From the NCBI RefSeq assembly GCF_014696435.1, contig NZ_JACJQG010000073.1:1-49294 (forward strand): 49,294 nucleotides of DNA, given 5' to 3'. The position numbers and the translations under genes are program-made. This document shows, one piece after another, positions 1 to 8,444 of this stretch (positions are counted from its first letter, which is position 1; each line of letters starts with the position of its first letter). This DNA is from Calothrix anomala FACHB-343 (lineage in GTDB: Bacteria; Cyanobacteriota; Cyanobacteriia; Cyanobacteriales; Nostocaceae). The notes beneath the pieces were generated by a model. The model had not been told where the DNA came from and ran no database searches. It was given only the letters and a program-made list of their open reading frames with translations.

Positions 1-243
1 GCAATTTAAACCCCTTAATCAATGTTTGAATTTTGGCTGTCGCCATCCAACGACTTCAGCCACATACTCTTGTTGGGTTTTAGCCAAAGTTTGATTTTCA
101 AGTTAGAAGGGAAGAGGTTTTTAGGCAACTTTACTTTTTGTTAGATACTTTGGTTTATTTGCACCGTTCTACTTACAGTAGACTGAAAACTTCTGCGTTC
201 GCTAAAAAATAGTAGTGTATAATACCCTCTTTAGCGGAATAGA

Positions 244-280
244 AAAAAGCTGCCCATCTGTGAAAAATGCTCGGATGGGC
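244..280 (-). terminator. Intrinsic terminator of the GT39-like gene
   Basis: Read on the minus strand, GCCCATC and GATGGGC form a 7-bp stem followed by AGC and a run of six T. It begins 8 bases after the stop codon of the glycosyltransferase gene. Bases 1-243 upstream on the plus strand hold no gene that I can support. Confidence 0.6.
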
Positions 281-287
281 TTATTGA

Positions 288-1907
288 TTAAAGACGATTA
301 CTATTTTTAGTAATCAGTTGCCAACCTTCTGCTTGACCGATGATTTTCACAGATTCTAAGTTTAACTTCTCGTAAGCCGATTCATCGATGAGAAAGAAGG
401 ATTGACTTTTGTAGCGCCAATAATATTCTAATTCTCCTAAGGTAGCGGGGGTAATTTTGCGATCGCTATAAAAATCTAAGGAAGGACGGTTGTAGGGAAA
501 TGAGGTGTAAATTTGCTTAACGCTGGGATTTGCCTGTAATATCATGCTGGCAACGGGTTTAACTGGGTAAGCATTGCCTAATTCCCATACCCAATAGTTG
601 GTTTTCATTAACAACAGCAGGGAAATATAAGTTCCCCAAAAAAGAATCTTCAGGAATTGCCCATCGCCCCGTTCGGCGTAAATGGCTGCTAAAGTCATAG
701 TTAGGGCAACAGCTGCGCTAATTACTTGTAAATCTGTTTTTGGTGTAGCACCAGCACTAAAAAAAATACTCCCCGCAGAACCAGCTAAAGCCATGATGGA
801 TAACCCCGCAATCCACGACCGGGGATAGGATGAGAGTAAGGGTAAATTTTCGATTTCTGCGATTTGCGCACCCAAGGCTAAAGCTAAACCTGGATAAATA
901 GGGAATAAGTACCAGTGCAGCTTGTCACCCATCCCGGTAATAATCAGCAGGTAAACCCCAATCCACACTAATACGAGTCTTGCCCAGCTAAGATTGCGAT
1001 TTTCCCAAGTTAAGCGTAAGCTTTGAGGTACAAATAGCAGCCAAGGCCATGCACACAGGGCAATTTCTTGAAAATGAAACCAAGAGATTTGAAAATTGTC
1101 TTTGATGCCAATACTAATTTGATTGATGGCGGGATTAATAAAAGCCAGCTTGAGAAAAGAGTAACCGTAATGTAATAGCTGGGCACCATACCAACAAAAG
1201 GCTGGTAAAATACCGATGCCGATGGCTATCCACAGATAGTAACAAGTGAGTAGTCGTGGCGTGTCCCACAATAAAAATACAACTGCGATCGCACCTAGCA
1301 ATAAACCAAAAATTCCTTGCGTTAGGCAAATCAAGCCTAGACCAATACCAATGCCCAAACAGTAACGCAAATCTCGACGCGATCGCAAGACACATAACAT
1401 CATCACCATCAAAAAGCTGACGACTGCGCCATCTAACATCGCTAACCTACCGTGACGCACCACAGGTAGCATTGTCAGATAAATCAACGCGCTATAAATC
1501 GCCACCCAACGTTGACGGAATATCTCTCGCCCAATGCTATACAGTAATGGTACGGAACAAGCTGTTAAAATTGCGCCTGGTATCCGCGTACTCCATTCAT
1601 TCACACCTTTGAGGTGATAAGCCCAAGCAACTAGCAAATGCATTAAAGGCGGTTTATCTGGATATGGTTCACCTGCGATTGTTGGGTAAAGCCAAGCCAG
1701 AGAATCGGCTGGGGCGCGGAAAATTTCACGGGCGACTTGTGCCACAATCCCCTCATCTCCATCGCGTAGGGGGACTCCTCCCAGATTGACGCTAAATAGT
1801 AACACTGCTGCCAATAGCAGAACAATTAGCCAGACGCCATCAATCAATTTATCAACTGCGCGATGTTGTTTTCCTAGATGACCCCAAATAAAGCTTCCTT
1901 CTTGCAT
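288..1907 (-). CDS. GT39-like membrane glycosyltransferase
   Basis: 539-residue polytopic membrane protein of the ArnT/PMT (GT-C fold, glycosyltransferase family 39) type, which transfers a sugar from a polyprenyl-phosphate carrier to a lipid, protein or glycan on the outer face of the inner membrane. What is seen: a first membrane helix near residues 25-45, then the luminal loop with an acidic RDGDEG motif (the GT-C D/E site), then a PPL(M/H) segment, about ten further hydrophobic helices, and a soluble C-terminal domain of about 90 residues. The length is usual for the family. The start is ATG without a clear Shine-Dalgarno sequence. The acceptor cannot be told from sequence. It stands alone, and a terminator follows. 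Confidence 0.8.
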   Translation of the reverse strand: MQEGSFIWGHLGKQHRAVDKLIDGVWLIVLLLAAVLLFSVNLGGVPLRDGDEGIVAQVAREIFRAPADSLAWLYPTIAGEPYPDKPPLMHLLVAWAYHLKGVNEWSTRIPGAILTACSVPLLYSIGREIFRQRWVAIYSALIYLTMLPVVRHGRLAMLDGAVVSFLMVMMLCVLRSRRDLRYCLGIGIGLGLICLTQGIFGLLLGAIAVVFLLWDTPRLLTCYYLWIAIGIGILPAFCWYGAQLLHYGYSFLKLAFINPAINQISIGIKDNFQISWFHFQEIALCAWPWLLFVPQSLRLTWENRNLSWARLVLVWIGVYLLIITGMGDKLHWYLFPIYPGLALALGAQIAEIENLPLLSSYPRSWIAGLSIMALAGSAGSIFFSAGATPKTDLQVISAAVALTMTLAAIYAERGDGQFLKILFWGTYISLLLLMKTNYWVWELGNAYPVKPVASMILQANPSVKQIYTSFPYNRPSLDFYSDRKITPATLGELEYYWRYKSQSFFLIDESAYEKLNLESVKIIGQAEGWQLITKNSNRL

Positions 1908-2504
1908 ATTCTATGATAATCATTTTGCTTGCTGGTTTGATTACATAGAGATCGAGGCGAATCTCTAATGTTGCCACCCAGTAATAACCTGTGTGTTTAG
2001 CAATTGCTAGATTCCAAATTAACTCATTTTTTCGGAATAGTAATCTTTTTTTTGAAGAAACTTGTCTAAGTTTTTTTACTCTATTTTTTATCTAAAATAT
2101 TTTTCATCAACGAGATATAAATCATACAAATATAATGCTTTGGAGTTCCTGACTATTCTTTGGTAGCAAATTCTAACAGCATCTGCAAAGGCTTTAAATA
2201 TTCGATATTTAGGGAAATAACTATAATATTTTTATGCGTTCCTATTTCAGGAACTGATAATTACAGTGTTGCAAAGATTAACTGTCAACCCCAGTTTATC
2301 AATTAAACTTCTCTGACTTGTAGTTGTAAAAACTCAAAATTGGCTAAATTAATTACAAAGTGCAGATTCTATTCATGATAAACCTAGAGCAGCAGGGAGT
2401 TGTGGGAAGGGAAGGAGGACAAGGAGGACAAGGAGGACAAGGGAAGGGGGATAAATAAAAAATAGTTGAGTTTTTTGTAATCGCAAATGACAAATGACAA
2501 TTGT
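1908..2504. other. Gene-free AT-rich spacer with a 9-bp STRR
   Basis: No gene that I can support. It is the upstream region of the glycosyltransferase gene. Near 2412-2444 the 9-bp unit ACAAGGAGG is repeated about three times. No convincing promoter could be singled out. Confidence 0.6.
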
Positions 2505-2628
2505 AGAGACGCGATTAATCGCGTCTCTCAAAATATAATAATCGCGTCTCTCAAGATATAATAATCGCGTCTCTCAAGATATAATAATCGCGTCTCTCAA
2601 AATATAATAATCGCGTCTCTCAAAATAT
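2505..2628. repeat. Palindrome plus five-copy 23-bp tandem array
   Basis: A perfect 24-bp palindrome (2505-2528, arms AGAGACGCGATT / AATCGCGTCTCT) is followed by repetition of its right half: five copies of a 23-bp unit beginning AATCGCGTCTCTCAA. Copies differ only by A/G at one position. The last copy contains the stop codon (2620-2622) of the recombinase-like gene, so array growth or loss would change that protein's C-terminus. A related palindrome sits at 6787-6813. Confidence 0.85.
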
Positions 2629-3912
2629 AAAAATAATTTGCAAATCCCATGCAGATTGTTGACGAACAATTTCAATTTGGCGAATAAATTCTCGAAAATA
2701 AAATCTGCGTTCGGCTTCGGATAAATCTAACCAAAATTGCGGGATAGAAACAGCAACCGCAACAGAACGTAAATTAACTGGTGGTAAAGTAGCTAACTTA
2801 GCTTGCAGTGCAGAAATTTCTGTATGGAGTTTATAAGCTCTTAAATTTGCTGTTTCTGTATCTAAGACTCCGGTTTCTACTAATGCAGGTAATTTAGTCA
2901 GTATTTCTTGCTGACGAGCGATCGCATCTACTAAATTATTCTTAATTGCATCTAATTGAGGAAAGTTCATTCCCGCTACTGCTTGGGGTAATTCTTGACA
3001 AACTTTATTAATAGTTTTGTGCAAAATTTTATCATAGGCGATCGCTCGACATTTAGGATTTTGCGGACAGCTAATGGGACGTAAATAAAGATACTCTTTC
3101 TCTTGACGATGTTGGGTGACGCGAGTAACCGTCATGTGAGATTGACACTGGCTACAAACCACCAAACCCGCCAAAGAACGGGGTGCGCTAGCTGTGCGCG
3201 ATGGTAAGCGACTATTACGGCGTAAAAGTCGGTCAACTTGGGCGGCTTCTTCCGGAGAAATAATTGCTACATGAGTGTTGGAAATAATCTCCCCATCTAG
3301 GTAAGCTGTATGACCCCGATATACTGGATTAGTTAGCCAGCGTCTCCCTGTGGTGACAGAGATTTTTTTACCGTATTTTTTGGCTAAATAACGCACAGCA
3401 CCCCGCAAGGAACCATAGAGTAAAAATTGTTCAAAAAAATCTTTAACTACCGGGGATGTACTGCGGTCAACAATGTATTTATCTTTAGTACGACGGTATC
3501 CGTAGGGAGGCTTACCCGGTGGTGGTGCAGTTGCCAAACGACTGCGGGCGTGTCCTTGGCGAATCCGCCGACTACGTTGTTGACGTTGAATTTCTTGTAA
3601 TAATTTCAACAATTCCGCCCGGAGATTGCCTTTTTCAGAACTGTAGGGTTGTTCTGTAGCAATAATTACTACATCCATCGCTTCTAATTCATTCAAGCGA
3701 TCGCCTACCTCCCCAACAGTATCACCCAATTCCTCCAAGCGGCGAATTAACAAATAAATTCCGCTTTCAGCTTTACAGTCAGCAAATAATTGCAGTAATT
3801 GCGTTCTCCCTCCCAAATCGCGATACACTCGATCCACTTCCCATCCCCAATCCTCAGCATCAGGGAGATTTTCTAATAAAGGGTCAGTGTAGCTGTAGGC
3901 GATGATTTTCAT
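2620..3912 (-). CDS. Serine recombinase-like protein, catalytic site lost
   Basis: 430 residues with the architecture of a large serine recombinase: an N-terminal resolvase-fold region (about 1-110), a Recombinase (PF07508-like) DNA-binding domain (about 130-240, with PPYGYRR and a TNPVYRG motif), a zinc ribbon with CSQC and a CPQNPKC knuckle (about 265-310), and a C-terminal helical region. An ungapped comparison with gamma-delta resolvase puts Tyr8 where Arg8 should be, Asp10 at the nucleophile Ser10, Glu61 at Arg68 and Asp64 at Arg71 (the DRLGR motif reads EELGD). Strand exchange is therefore not expected, although the frame is intact. I infer a DNA-binding or regulatory role. Start: the frame is open 16 codons further upstream, but that stretch is made of simple repeats, so I use the ATG at 3912. 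Confidence 0.75.
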   Translation of the reverse strand: MKIIAYSYTDPLLENLPDAEDWGWEVDRVYRDLGGRTQLLQLFADCKAESGIYLLIRRLEELGDTVGEVGDRLNELEAMDVVIIATEQPYSSEKGNLRAELLKLLQEIQRQQRSRRIRQGHARSRLATAPPPGKPPYGYRRTKDKYIVDRSTSPVVKDFFEQFLLYGSLRGAVRYLAKKYGKKISVTTGRRWLTNPVYRGHTAYLDGEIISNTHVAIISPEEAAQVDRLLRRNSRLPSRTASAPRSLAGLVVCSQCQSHMTVTRVTQHRQEKEYLYLRPISCPQNPKCRAIAYDKILHKTINKVCQELPQAVAGMNFPQLDAIKNNLVDAIARQQEILTKLPALVETGVLDTETANLRAYKLHTEISALQAKLATLPPVNLRSVAVAVSIPQFWLDLSEAERRFYFREFIRQIEIVRQQSAWDLQIIFIF

Positions 3913-3913
3913 G

Positions 3914-3993
3914 GGCATTGGGCATTGGGCATGGGGCATTGGTAGACAGTCAACAGTCAACAGTCAACAGTCAACAGTCAACAGTCAACAGTC
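3914..3993. repeat. STRR: GGGCATT and GTCAACA heptamers
   Basis: Two short tandemly repeated repetitive sequences abut: 3914-3941 with GGGCATT-like units, and 3945-3993 with about six copies of the heptamer GTCAACA. They separate the recombinase-like gene from the VOC gene. Confidence 0.9.
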
Positions 3994-3996
3994 CCC

Positions 3997-4356
3997 TCAT
4001 TGCTGACTCAACTCGATAATATTCCCATCGGGGTCTTGGGTAAATACAGCCGGACGACCGGAGGCGCTGGCTTGAATGGGATAGTTGTGATTGAGTAATT
4101 CTTGTTTGGCGATTTCCAAATCAGCAACAGCGAAAGCAACATGGGGGTTGCGTCCCCATTTTTCGTTTTGGTTGTCTGTGGGGGAAGAAGGGGCGACTAT
4201 CAGGTGAATTTGATAGTTACCGACTTGATACCATGCACCAGGGTATTTCAGAGAGCGATCGATTTTCGCTAGTCCTAATACTGTGCCATAAAAATGTTCG
4301 GAGCGTTGCAAGTCAGTAACGAGAATGGCGGTATGCAGACTGTTGGTAATTTGCAT
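3997..4356 (-). CDS. VOC-fold (glyoxalase/dioxygenase superfamily) protein
   Basis: 119 residues making two beta-alpha-beta-beta-beta repeats of the vicinal oxygen chelate fold. Candidate metal ligands are His8 (SLHTAIL), His72 (PHVAFAV) and Glu115 (NIIEL), with the family hallmark DPDGNIIEL at the C-terminus. Members include glyoxalase I, antibiotic-binding proteins and extradiol dioxygenases, and the substrate cannot be assigned. It is a complete single-domain protein. The STRR lies directly downstream. Confidence 0.85.
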   Translation of the reverse strand: MQITNSLHTAILVTDLQRSEHFYGTVLGLAKIDRSLKYPGAWYQVGNYQIHLIVAPSSPTDNQNEKWGRNPHVAFAVADLEIAKQELLNHNYPIQASASGRPAVFTQDPDGNIIELSQQ

Positions 4357-4399
4357 TGTCTATGAGATGCGATCGCGTTTATTTCAATTTTCGCCTATT

Positions 4400-4437
4400 T
4401 CAGGGATTAGGGGTTAGGGGCTAGGGACTAGGGAAGA
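4400..4437. repeat. STRR of GGGGTTA/GGGACTA units
   Basis: Short run of imperfect heptamers (GGGATTA, GGGGTTA, GGGGCTA, GGGACTA) between the VOC gene and the RAYT gene. Confidence 0.7.
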
Positions 4438-4492
4438 GAGAGTATAACAGTTACTAGCAATCTTTTATACATCATTGCATTTATCGCTGATT

Positions 4493-5026
4493 ATGGGACG
4501 CTCTCGGTATAAATTTCTGGAAAACTATCCACATTTTCTTACCTGCACGGTTGTTAACTGGCTGCCTATATTTAGCCAACCAAGATTTGTGCAAATAATT
4601 TTCCAATCCTTAGATTTTCTTCAAACAAATCAACGTTTAGCTTTGCACGCCTATGTGATTATGGAAAACCATCTTCACATAATAGCCTCATCCAATAACT
4701 TACCTAAAGAAATAGCCGCTTTTAAATCATTTACTGCGCGTTCAATTATTGATGATTTGAAAGGCAATCAAGCAGAATATTTACTTAAACAACTTCAATT
4801 TCACAAAAAATTCCACAAAACTGCTCAAGATTATCAATTATGGCAGGAAGGTTCACATCCACAAGCATTAACAAATGAAAATATGTTCTTACAAAAATTA
4901 GAATATATACACAATAATCCTGTGCGACGTGGTTATGTAGATGAACCTGCTCATTGGCGATATTCCAGTTATCGTAATTACATTAGTCAGGAAGGACTTT
5001 TAAATATTGACATCTTAGATATATAA
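4493..5026 (+). CDS. REP-associated tyrosine (RAYT/Y1) transposase
   Basis: 177 residues of the TnpA_REP / Y1_Tnp family, single-strand nucleases related to IS200/IS605 transposases that act on palindromic REP sequences. What is seen: an N-terminal GRSRYKF segment, the HUH motif ENHLH (Asn59, His60, His62) following YVIM, and the typical C-terminal EYIHNNPVRRGYV and WRYSSYRNY segments. The length is normal and the frame intact. The frame also opens with a TTG six codons earlier, but the ATG at 4493 gives the canonical N-terminus. A four-copy hairpin repeat starts within a few bases of its stop, the arrangement expected for a RAYT and its target repeats. There are no IS ends, so it is probably a domesticated, chromosomally inherited gene. 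Confidence 0.85.
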   Translation: MGRSRYKFLENYPHFLTCTVVNWLPIFSQPRFVQIIFQSLDFLQTNQRLALHAYVIMENHLHIIASSNNLPKEIAAFKSFTARSIIDDLKGNQAEYLLKQLQFHKKFHKTAQDYQLWQEGSHPQALTNENMFLQKLEYIHNNPVRRGYVDEPAHWRYSSYRNYISQEGLLNIDILDI

Positions 5027-5028
5027 CG

Positions 5029-5600
5029 AGCCTCCGAGACAGTGTTTCTACGTATCTGATCTCTGGTTATCTGGTTCCCAGACTCTGGCTGGGAATCAAT
5101 TCTGTGAGGCTCTGCCTCAATAATTTACTGGAGGCAGAGCCTCCCAGTTAGCGTTCCCAAGCAGAGCATGGGAACCAGAGCAAGCATGGGAACGAGAGCA
5201 ACGGGAGATCTCTGGTTCCCAGACTCTGGCTGGGAATCAATTCTGTGAGGCTCTGCCTCAATAACTTACTGGAGGCAGAGCCTCCGAGTTGGCGTTCCCA
5301 CGCAGAGCATGGGAACGAGAGCAACAAGAGCAACGAGAGCAACGGGAGATCTCTGGTTCCCAGACTCTGGCTGGGAATCAATTCTGTGAGGCTCTGCCTC
5401 AATAACTTACTGGAGGCAGAGCCTCCGAGTTAGCGTTCCCACGCAGAGCATGGGAACGAGAGCAACAAGAGCAACGAGAGATCTCTGGTTCCCAGCCAGA
5501 GTCTGGGAATCAATTCTGTGAGGCTCTGCCTCAATAATTTACTGGAGGCAGAGCCTCCGAGTTGGCCAGAGCATGGGAACAAGAGCAACAAGAGCAACGG
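5029..5600. repeat. Four-copy three-hairpin (REP/BIME-like) array
   Basis: Four units with spacings of 141, 141 and 132 bp, plus a remnant of a unit right after the RAYT stop codon. Each unit carries three inverted repeats: (a) TTCCCAG/CTGGGAA with a 7-base centre; (b) GAGGCTCTGCCTC and GAGGCAGAGCCTC, perfect 13-bp arms at 5106-5143, 5247-5284, 5388-5425 and 5520-5557; (c) GTTCCCA/TGGGAAC around GCAGAGC. In the fourth unit hairpin (a) is reverse-complemented relative to the other three and hairpin (c) is truncated. Units are separated by AGAGCAAC-rich spacers. Confidence 0.9.
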
Positions 5601-5614
5601 GGTATTATGGATAG

Positions 5615-6745
5615 TTAATGCAATATCCAATCTACTGTATGAGCTTCGGTAATATTAGGCACTTCTAGCTTATGCTTTAACCGATAAAGTACTGACTCTG
5701 GAACTTTGGCAGCGCGATCGCGGTTTCTCCGTAATAATTCATGCCAAGATGTTTCTAAATACACAATGCGAATATTGGCTTGATAATTAGCAAACAGCCG
5801 AATTAGCATTGACCGTAATTGACGGCTAATATTAGTAGCATTCCAAACAAAGCATTGTCCATGACGCAGATATTCTTTAGCCAAGGCTTTAGCTGCATTT
5901 GCGACTACACCTTGGTCATCATCAGGTTCAATCCCCATTTTCTCGCGGAGTTTATCTAAAGAAATGACTTGCCAATCCGGGAGATTTTCGCTAATCCAGG
6001 TGTCTTTTCCCGCACCAGGTAAACCTGACATAAGTACTACCTGCAACCGGGTATCATCGTATGCTTCATAGTTTGGGTTACCATCTTCTTCTTGGAAGTA
6101 AATAAACCGACTATGGGCTGAGGGAAATATTCGCGGCTGGTGAAAGCAATGATTTTCTTGGCAGAATTCGCGGAAAAATTCGATGCGTTCGATTAATTGG
6201 GCTTGGTCGTCACAGTAACGCCCTTTTACGTCTGCTTCTGCTAGTAAAGCTAGCAAATCGCAACGGATAATTTGACTAGCTTTGATAACTGCTCGTTCAG
6301 GGTTGGGTTTATCCCAAAACCACAGGGGTAAACTGCCATATTTTACCAAAGATGCGATCGCTTCCCGTTCTGCTAATGGTACCTGCAAATCCCATAAAAT
6401 CTGCTGTGCCATTTTTGCACCTTGGATTACGTGACCTTTCGAGGAAATAGCCCCATCATCAGCAATTTCTGTCGCTGCAGGTTTAGCAACATCATGTAGC
6501 AAAGCCGCCGCAAATACTATTGAACGTTCTTTAGCTGGTAACGCCCGCCATTGAGGTAAAGCAACTAACGCCTCACATACCAATTTTGTATGAATAAGAA
6601 CATCGCCTTCACCATGATAACGCGGATTTTGGGGACAATTAGCAAGCGATCGCAGCCAATCAAATTCAGCCTCTAATGCAGACCAATTAATCGACCAATC
6701 GCTTTCATTCGGGCAATGAGGAAAAGACCACATAGTAGAGTTCAT
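5615..6745 (-). CDS. HD-Pnk: phosphoesterase plus polynucleotide kinase
   Basis: 376 residues with two modules. The N-terminal HD phosphohydrolase (about 30-190) shows His84-Asp85 in LLHDVAKP and a following histidine in SSKGHVIQG. The C-terminal P-loop kinase shows GLPGAGKDT (Lys247) and an Arg-rich lid (RRNRDRAAKVP). This matches the HD-Pnk family characterised from Runella slithyformis, in which the HD domain removes 2',3'-cyclic or 3' phosphates and the kinase phosphorylates 5'-OH ends, preparing breaks for ligation. The RNA ligase gene lies 85 bp upstream on the same strand, with a repeat in the gap. Start: the open frame runs on through that repeat into the ligase gene, so I use the ATG at 6745; the ATG at 6733 is also possible. 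Confidence 0.85.
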   Translation of the reverse strand: MNSTMWSFPHCPNESDWSINWSALEAEFDWLRSLANCPQNPRYHGEGDVLIHTKLVCEALVALPQWRALPAKERSIVFAAALLHDVAKPAATEIADDGAISSKGHVIQGAKMAQQILWDLQVPLAEREAIASLVKYGSLPLWFWDKPNPERAVIKASQIIRCDLLALLAEADVKGRYCDDQAQLIERIEFFREFCQENHCFHQPRIFPSAHSRFIYFQEEDGNPNYEAYDDTRLQVVLMSGLPGAGKDTWISENLPDWQVISLDKLREKMGIEPDDDQGVVANAAKALAKEYLRHGQCFVWNATNISRQLRSMLIRLFANYQANIRIVYLETSWHELLRRNRDRAAKVPESVLYRLKHKLEVPNITEAHTVDWILH

Positions 6746-6786
6746 AAGGGGATAGGAGAAAAGGGAAGGGAGACAAGGAAGACAAT

Positions 6787-6830
6787 TGTAGAGACGCGAT
6801 TCATCGCGTCTCTGCCCAATGCCCAATGCC
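6787..6830. repeat. GAGACGCGAT palindrome plus GCCCAAT STRR
   Basis: Arms AGAGACGCGAT and ATCGCGTCTCT are separated by TC, followed by GCCCAAT heptamers. It is the same palindrome family as at 2505-2528. It lies between the RNA ligase and HD-Pnk genes, inside their presumed transcript. Confidence 0.8.
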
Positions 6831-7616
6831 CTAATTAAACAAATCCACATCAGCACGCAGGACATTCGGTATAATTGGGCGATTAAGCCAATGCCCATCT
6901 GATTGTTGAATAGTCGTTAAAAAGCTGGAACGCACATATTTATACCTAGCAATTACCGTATCTTCCGGTTCAACTTTAATGTATAAACCTTCCATTAAAA
7001 AACTTTGATCGGTTTGTTTCAAGGAACGTTCCACATCAAGTCCTTGCGCTTGACAAGCTTCGCGGAAGTTTTGCAAATATGCGGCGGTTTGATAATGGGA
7101 ATTACCCAGCAAAGCAATCATTTGCTGGTAAGATTGCAGCTTTCCAGTAAAAAGTATGGGTACGGAAACTAAAGGTAATCCACTGAGTAATTGCTGACGG
7201 CTTTTAGTGCTGAGAAATACTTGCTGTTGTAAATCCAGCACATCGTATTCTAAAAAGTAGTGAGGTAAGGCATCATAAAATACTGTGTGCTTGGCGTATA
7301 GCCATTCACCATAGAGAATATAACGACTTCCCAATACTTGCCAAAATGCACTGGCGTGAGTATGTGCCCATTGTTTAAATAAGTTAAAGTGCTTTTCGCG
7401 CAATCCACCTGTTAAATAATGTCCGCGACTTTGCAGCCGGATTTGTCCGTTAGCTGTAAAGCTAATTGCTGTATTGGCACCATCAACTTTTTCTTCAATG
7501 ACTACGTACTGTTCCTTTAGGGCATCAAAGGGGATACAATCGAGGTCTTCATCCCCAGGTTGCGATCGCGAGCCTTGAATATGATGGGTACGCGGATATT
7601 TATAAATTTGTTCCAT
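6831..7616 (-). CDS. ATP-dependent RNA ligase (Rnl2-like)
   Basis: 261 residues of the covalent nucleotidyltransferase superfamily. Visible motifs: I, EKVDGAN with the AMP-accepting Lys43; III, LYGEWLY (101-107); IV, EGLYIKV (209-215); V, ARYKYV with Lys226. It lacks an OB-fold DNA-ligase tail, which points to an RNA ligase. The expected reaction is sealing of 3'-OH and 5'-phosphate RNA ends, the ends produced by the HD-Pnk encoded just downstream. Together they look like a complete heal-and-seal RNA repair module. The ATG start at 7616 gives a full N-terminus. Confidence 0.85.
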   Translation of the reverse strand: MEQIYKYPRTHHIQGSRSQPGDEDLDCIPFDALKEQYVVIEEKVDGANTAISFTANGQIRLQSRGHYLTGGLREKHFNLFKQWAHTHASAFWQVLGSRYILYGEWLYAKHTVFYDALPHYFLEYDVLDLQQQVFLSTKSRQQLLSGLPLVSVPILFTGKLQSYQQMIALLGNSHYQTAAYLQNFREACQAQGLDVERSLKQTDQSFLMEGLYIKVEPEDTVIARYKYVRSSFLTTIQQSDGHWLNRPIIPNVLRADVDLFN

Positions 7617-8047
7617 GACTTTTCTACCTTGGTAAGGGAAATAAGGCAGATGGCAGATGGCAAATGGCAGAAGCTTGAAATCAGAATTATTTCCTCTGTT
7701 AAAAAGGAAACAGAGTAACTAAATCTATTGATTAAAAAATGAATAGATATGTATTTACCTCGCCATACGTCTGGAAATACAACATCCATGACAAATCCCT
7801 GACATCTATTTTCGGGGATTCCCTTCTGCCATCTGCCTTCCTACATCTGCCTTTTTCAATGACTGCAATCAAATAAATTTGTGACGAATCGCAAAGAATC
7901 AGCAAGTTATTTAAATACTTGATGTCATTATTTTTCTGATGTAAATAAATTTGTAGTCAGGACTTCAGCCCTTGATTTAGCAGTAATACAATGCTAATTA
8001 TTAACACACCAAAACTAATGACACCAATCATAGATACTTGATATATC
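7617..8047. other. Gene-free spacer with short STRR
   Basis: No supportable gene. It contains a GGCAGAT-type STRR near 7647-7674 and the motif TTTGTAGTCAGGACTTCAG near 7951, whose relative appears inverted near 27281. Otherwise AT-rich. Confidence 0.6.
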
Positions 8048-8166
8048 AGGGACTTCCAAGTAAAAATATTCCCTTGGTATTGTTCACGGTCAACAGTCAA
8101 CAGTCAACAGTCAACAGTCAACAGTCAACAACATCAAACGAAATAATTTATTTTTTGGAGTTCCCT
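8048..8166. mobile_element. MITE-like element, AGGGACTTCC family, copy 1
   Basis: 119-bp element with terminal inverted repeats AGGGACTTCCAAGTAAAAA and TTTTTTGGAGTTCCCT (inverted AGGGAACTCC), filled with (GTCAACA)n heptamers. A second copy in the same orientation is at 10216-10326 and a diverged copy at 42499-42646. It encodes nothing. No clear target duplication. Confidence 0.75.
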
Positions 8167-8444
8167 AAGACTTGCTACCATTCGCCATTAAATTAAATTT
8201 TGATTGAGATGAGGGGCTACATATACCTTTACCGCAGTTTTCCAAGGGTAGTATTTTTCTAATAATTATACTTCACAGGCTTGGGCAATGTTTCCGGAAA
8301 CTGGATCGGACTAACTCAACAGTTAAGTTGAAATCTATTTCGCGAATTCTGAAGCTGTAACACATCAGCATAAATGGTGCGTTAAGCTGATGCTAAAGAC
8401 TTAAGATTTATCTATCAATCTGTTCTCGCAATTTAGGGCTGAAA

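Noticed and set aside
19-102. Minus-strand open stretch of 27 codons ending VVGWRQPKFKH
   Set aside because: It has no start codon, a stop directly upstream and no recognisable family; it might be a gene remnant but cannot be supported.
2505-2628. Regular 23-bp repeat array looked at as a CRISPR
   Set aside because: The units are directly adjacent, with no unique spacers, and derive from half of a palindrome.
4493-5600. A complete insertion sequence around the Y1-type transposase
   Set aside because: No IS200/IS605-type ends or second copy were found, and the sequence fits the non-mobile RAYT class better.
5148-5630. Open frames on both strands through the hairpin array beside the RAYT gene
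   Set aside because: They are translations of the tandem repeat, with no ribosome sites and repetitive low-complexity products.
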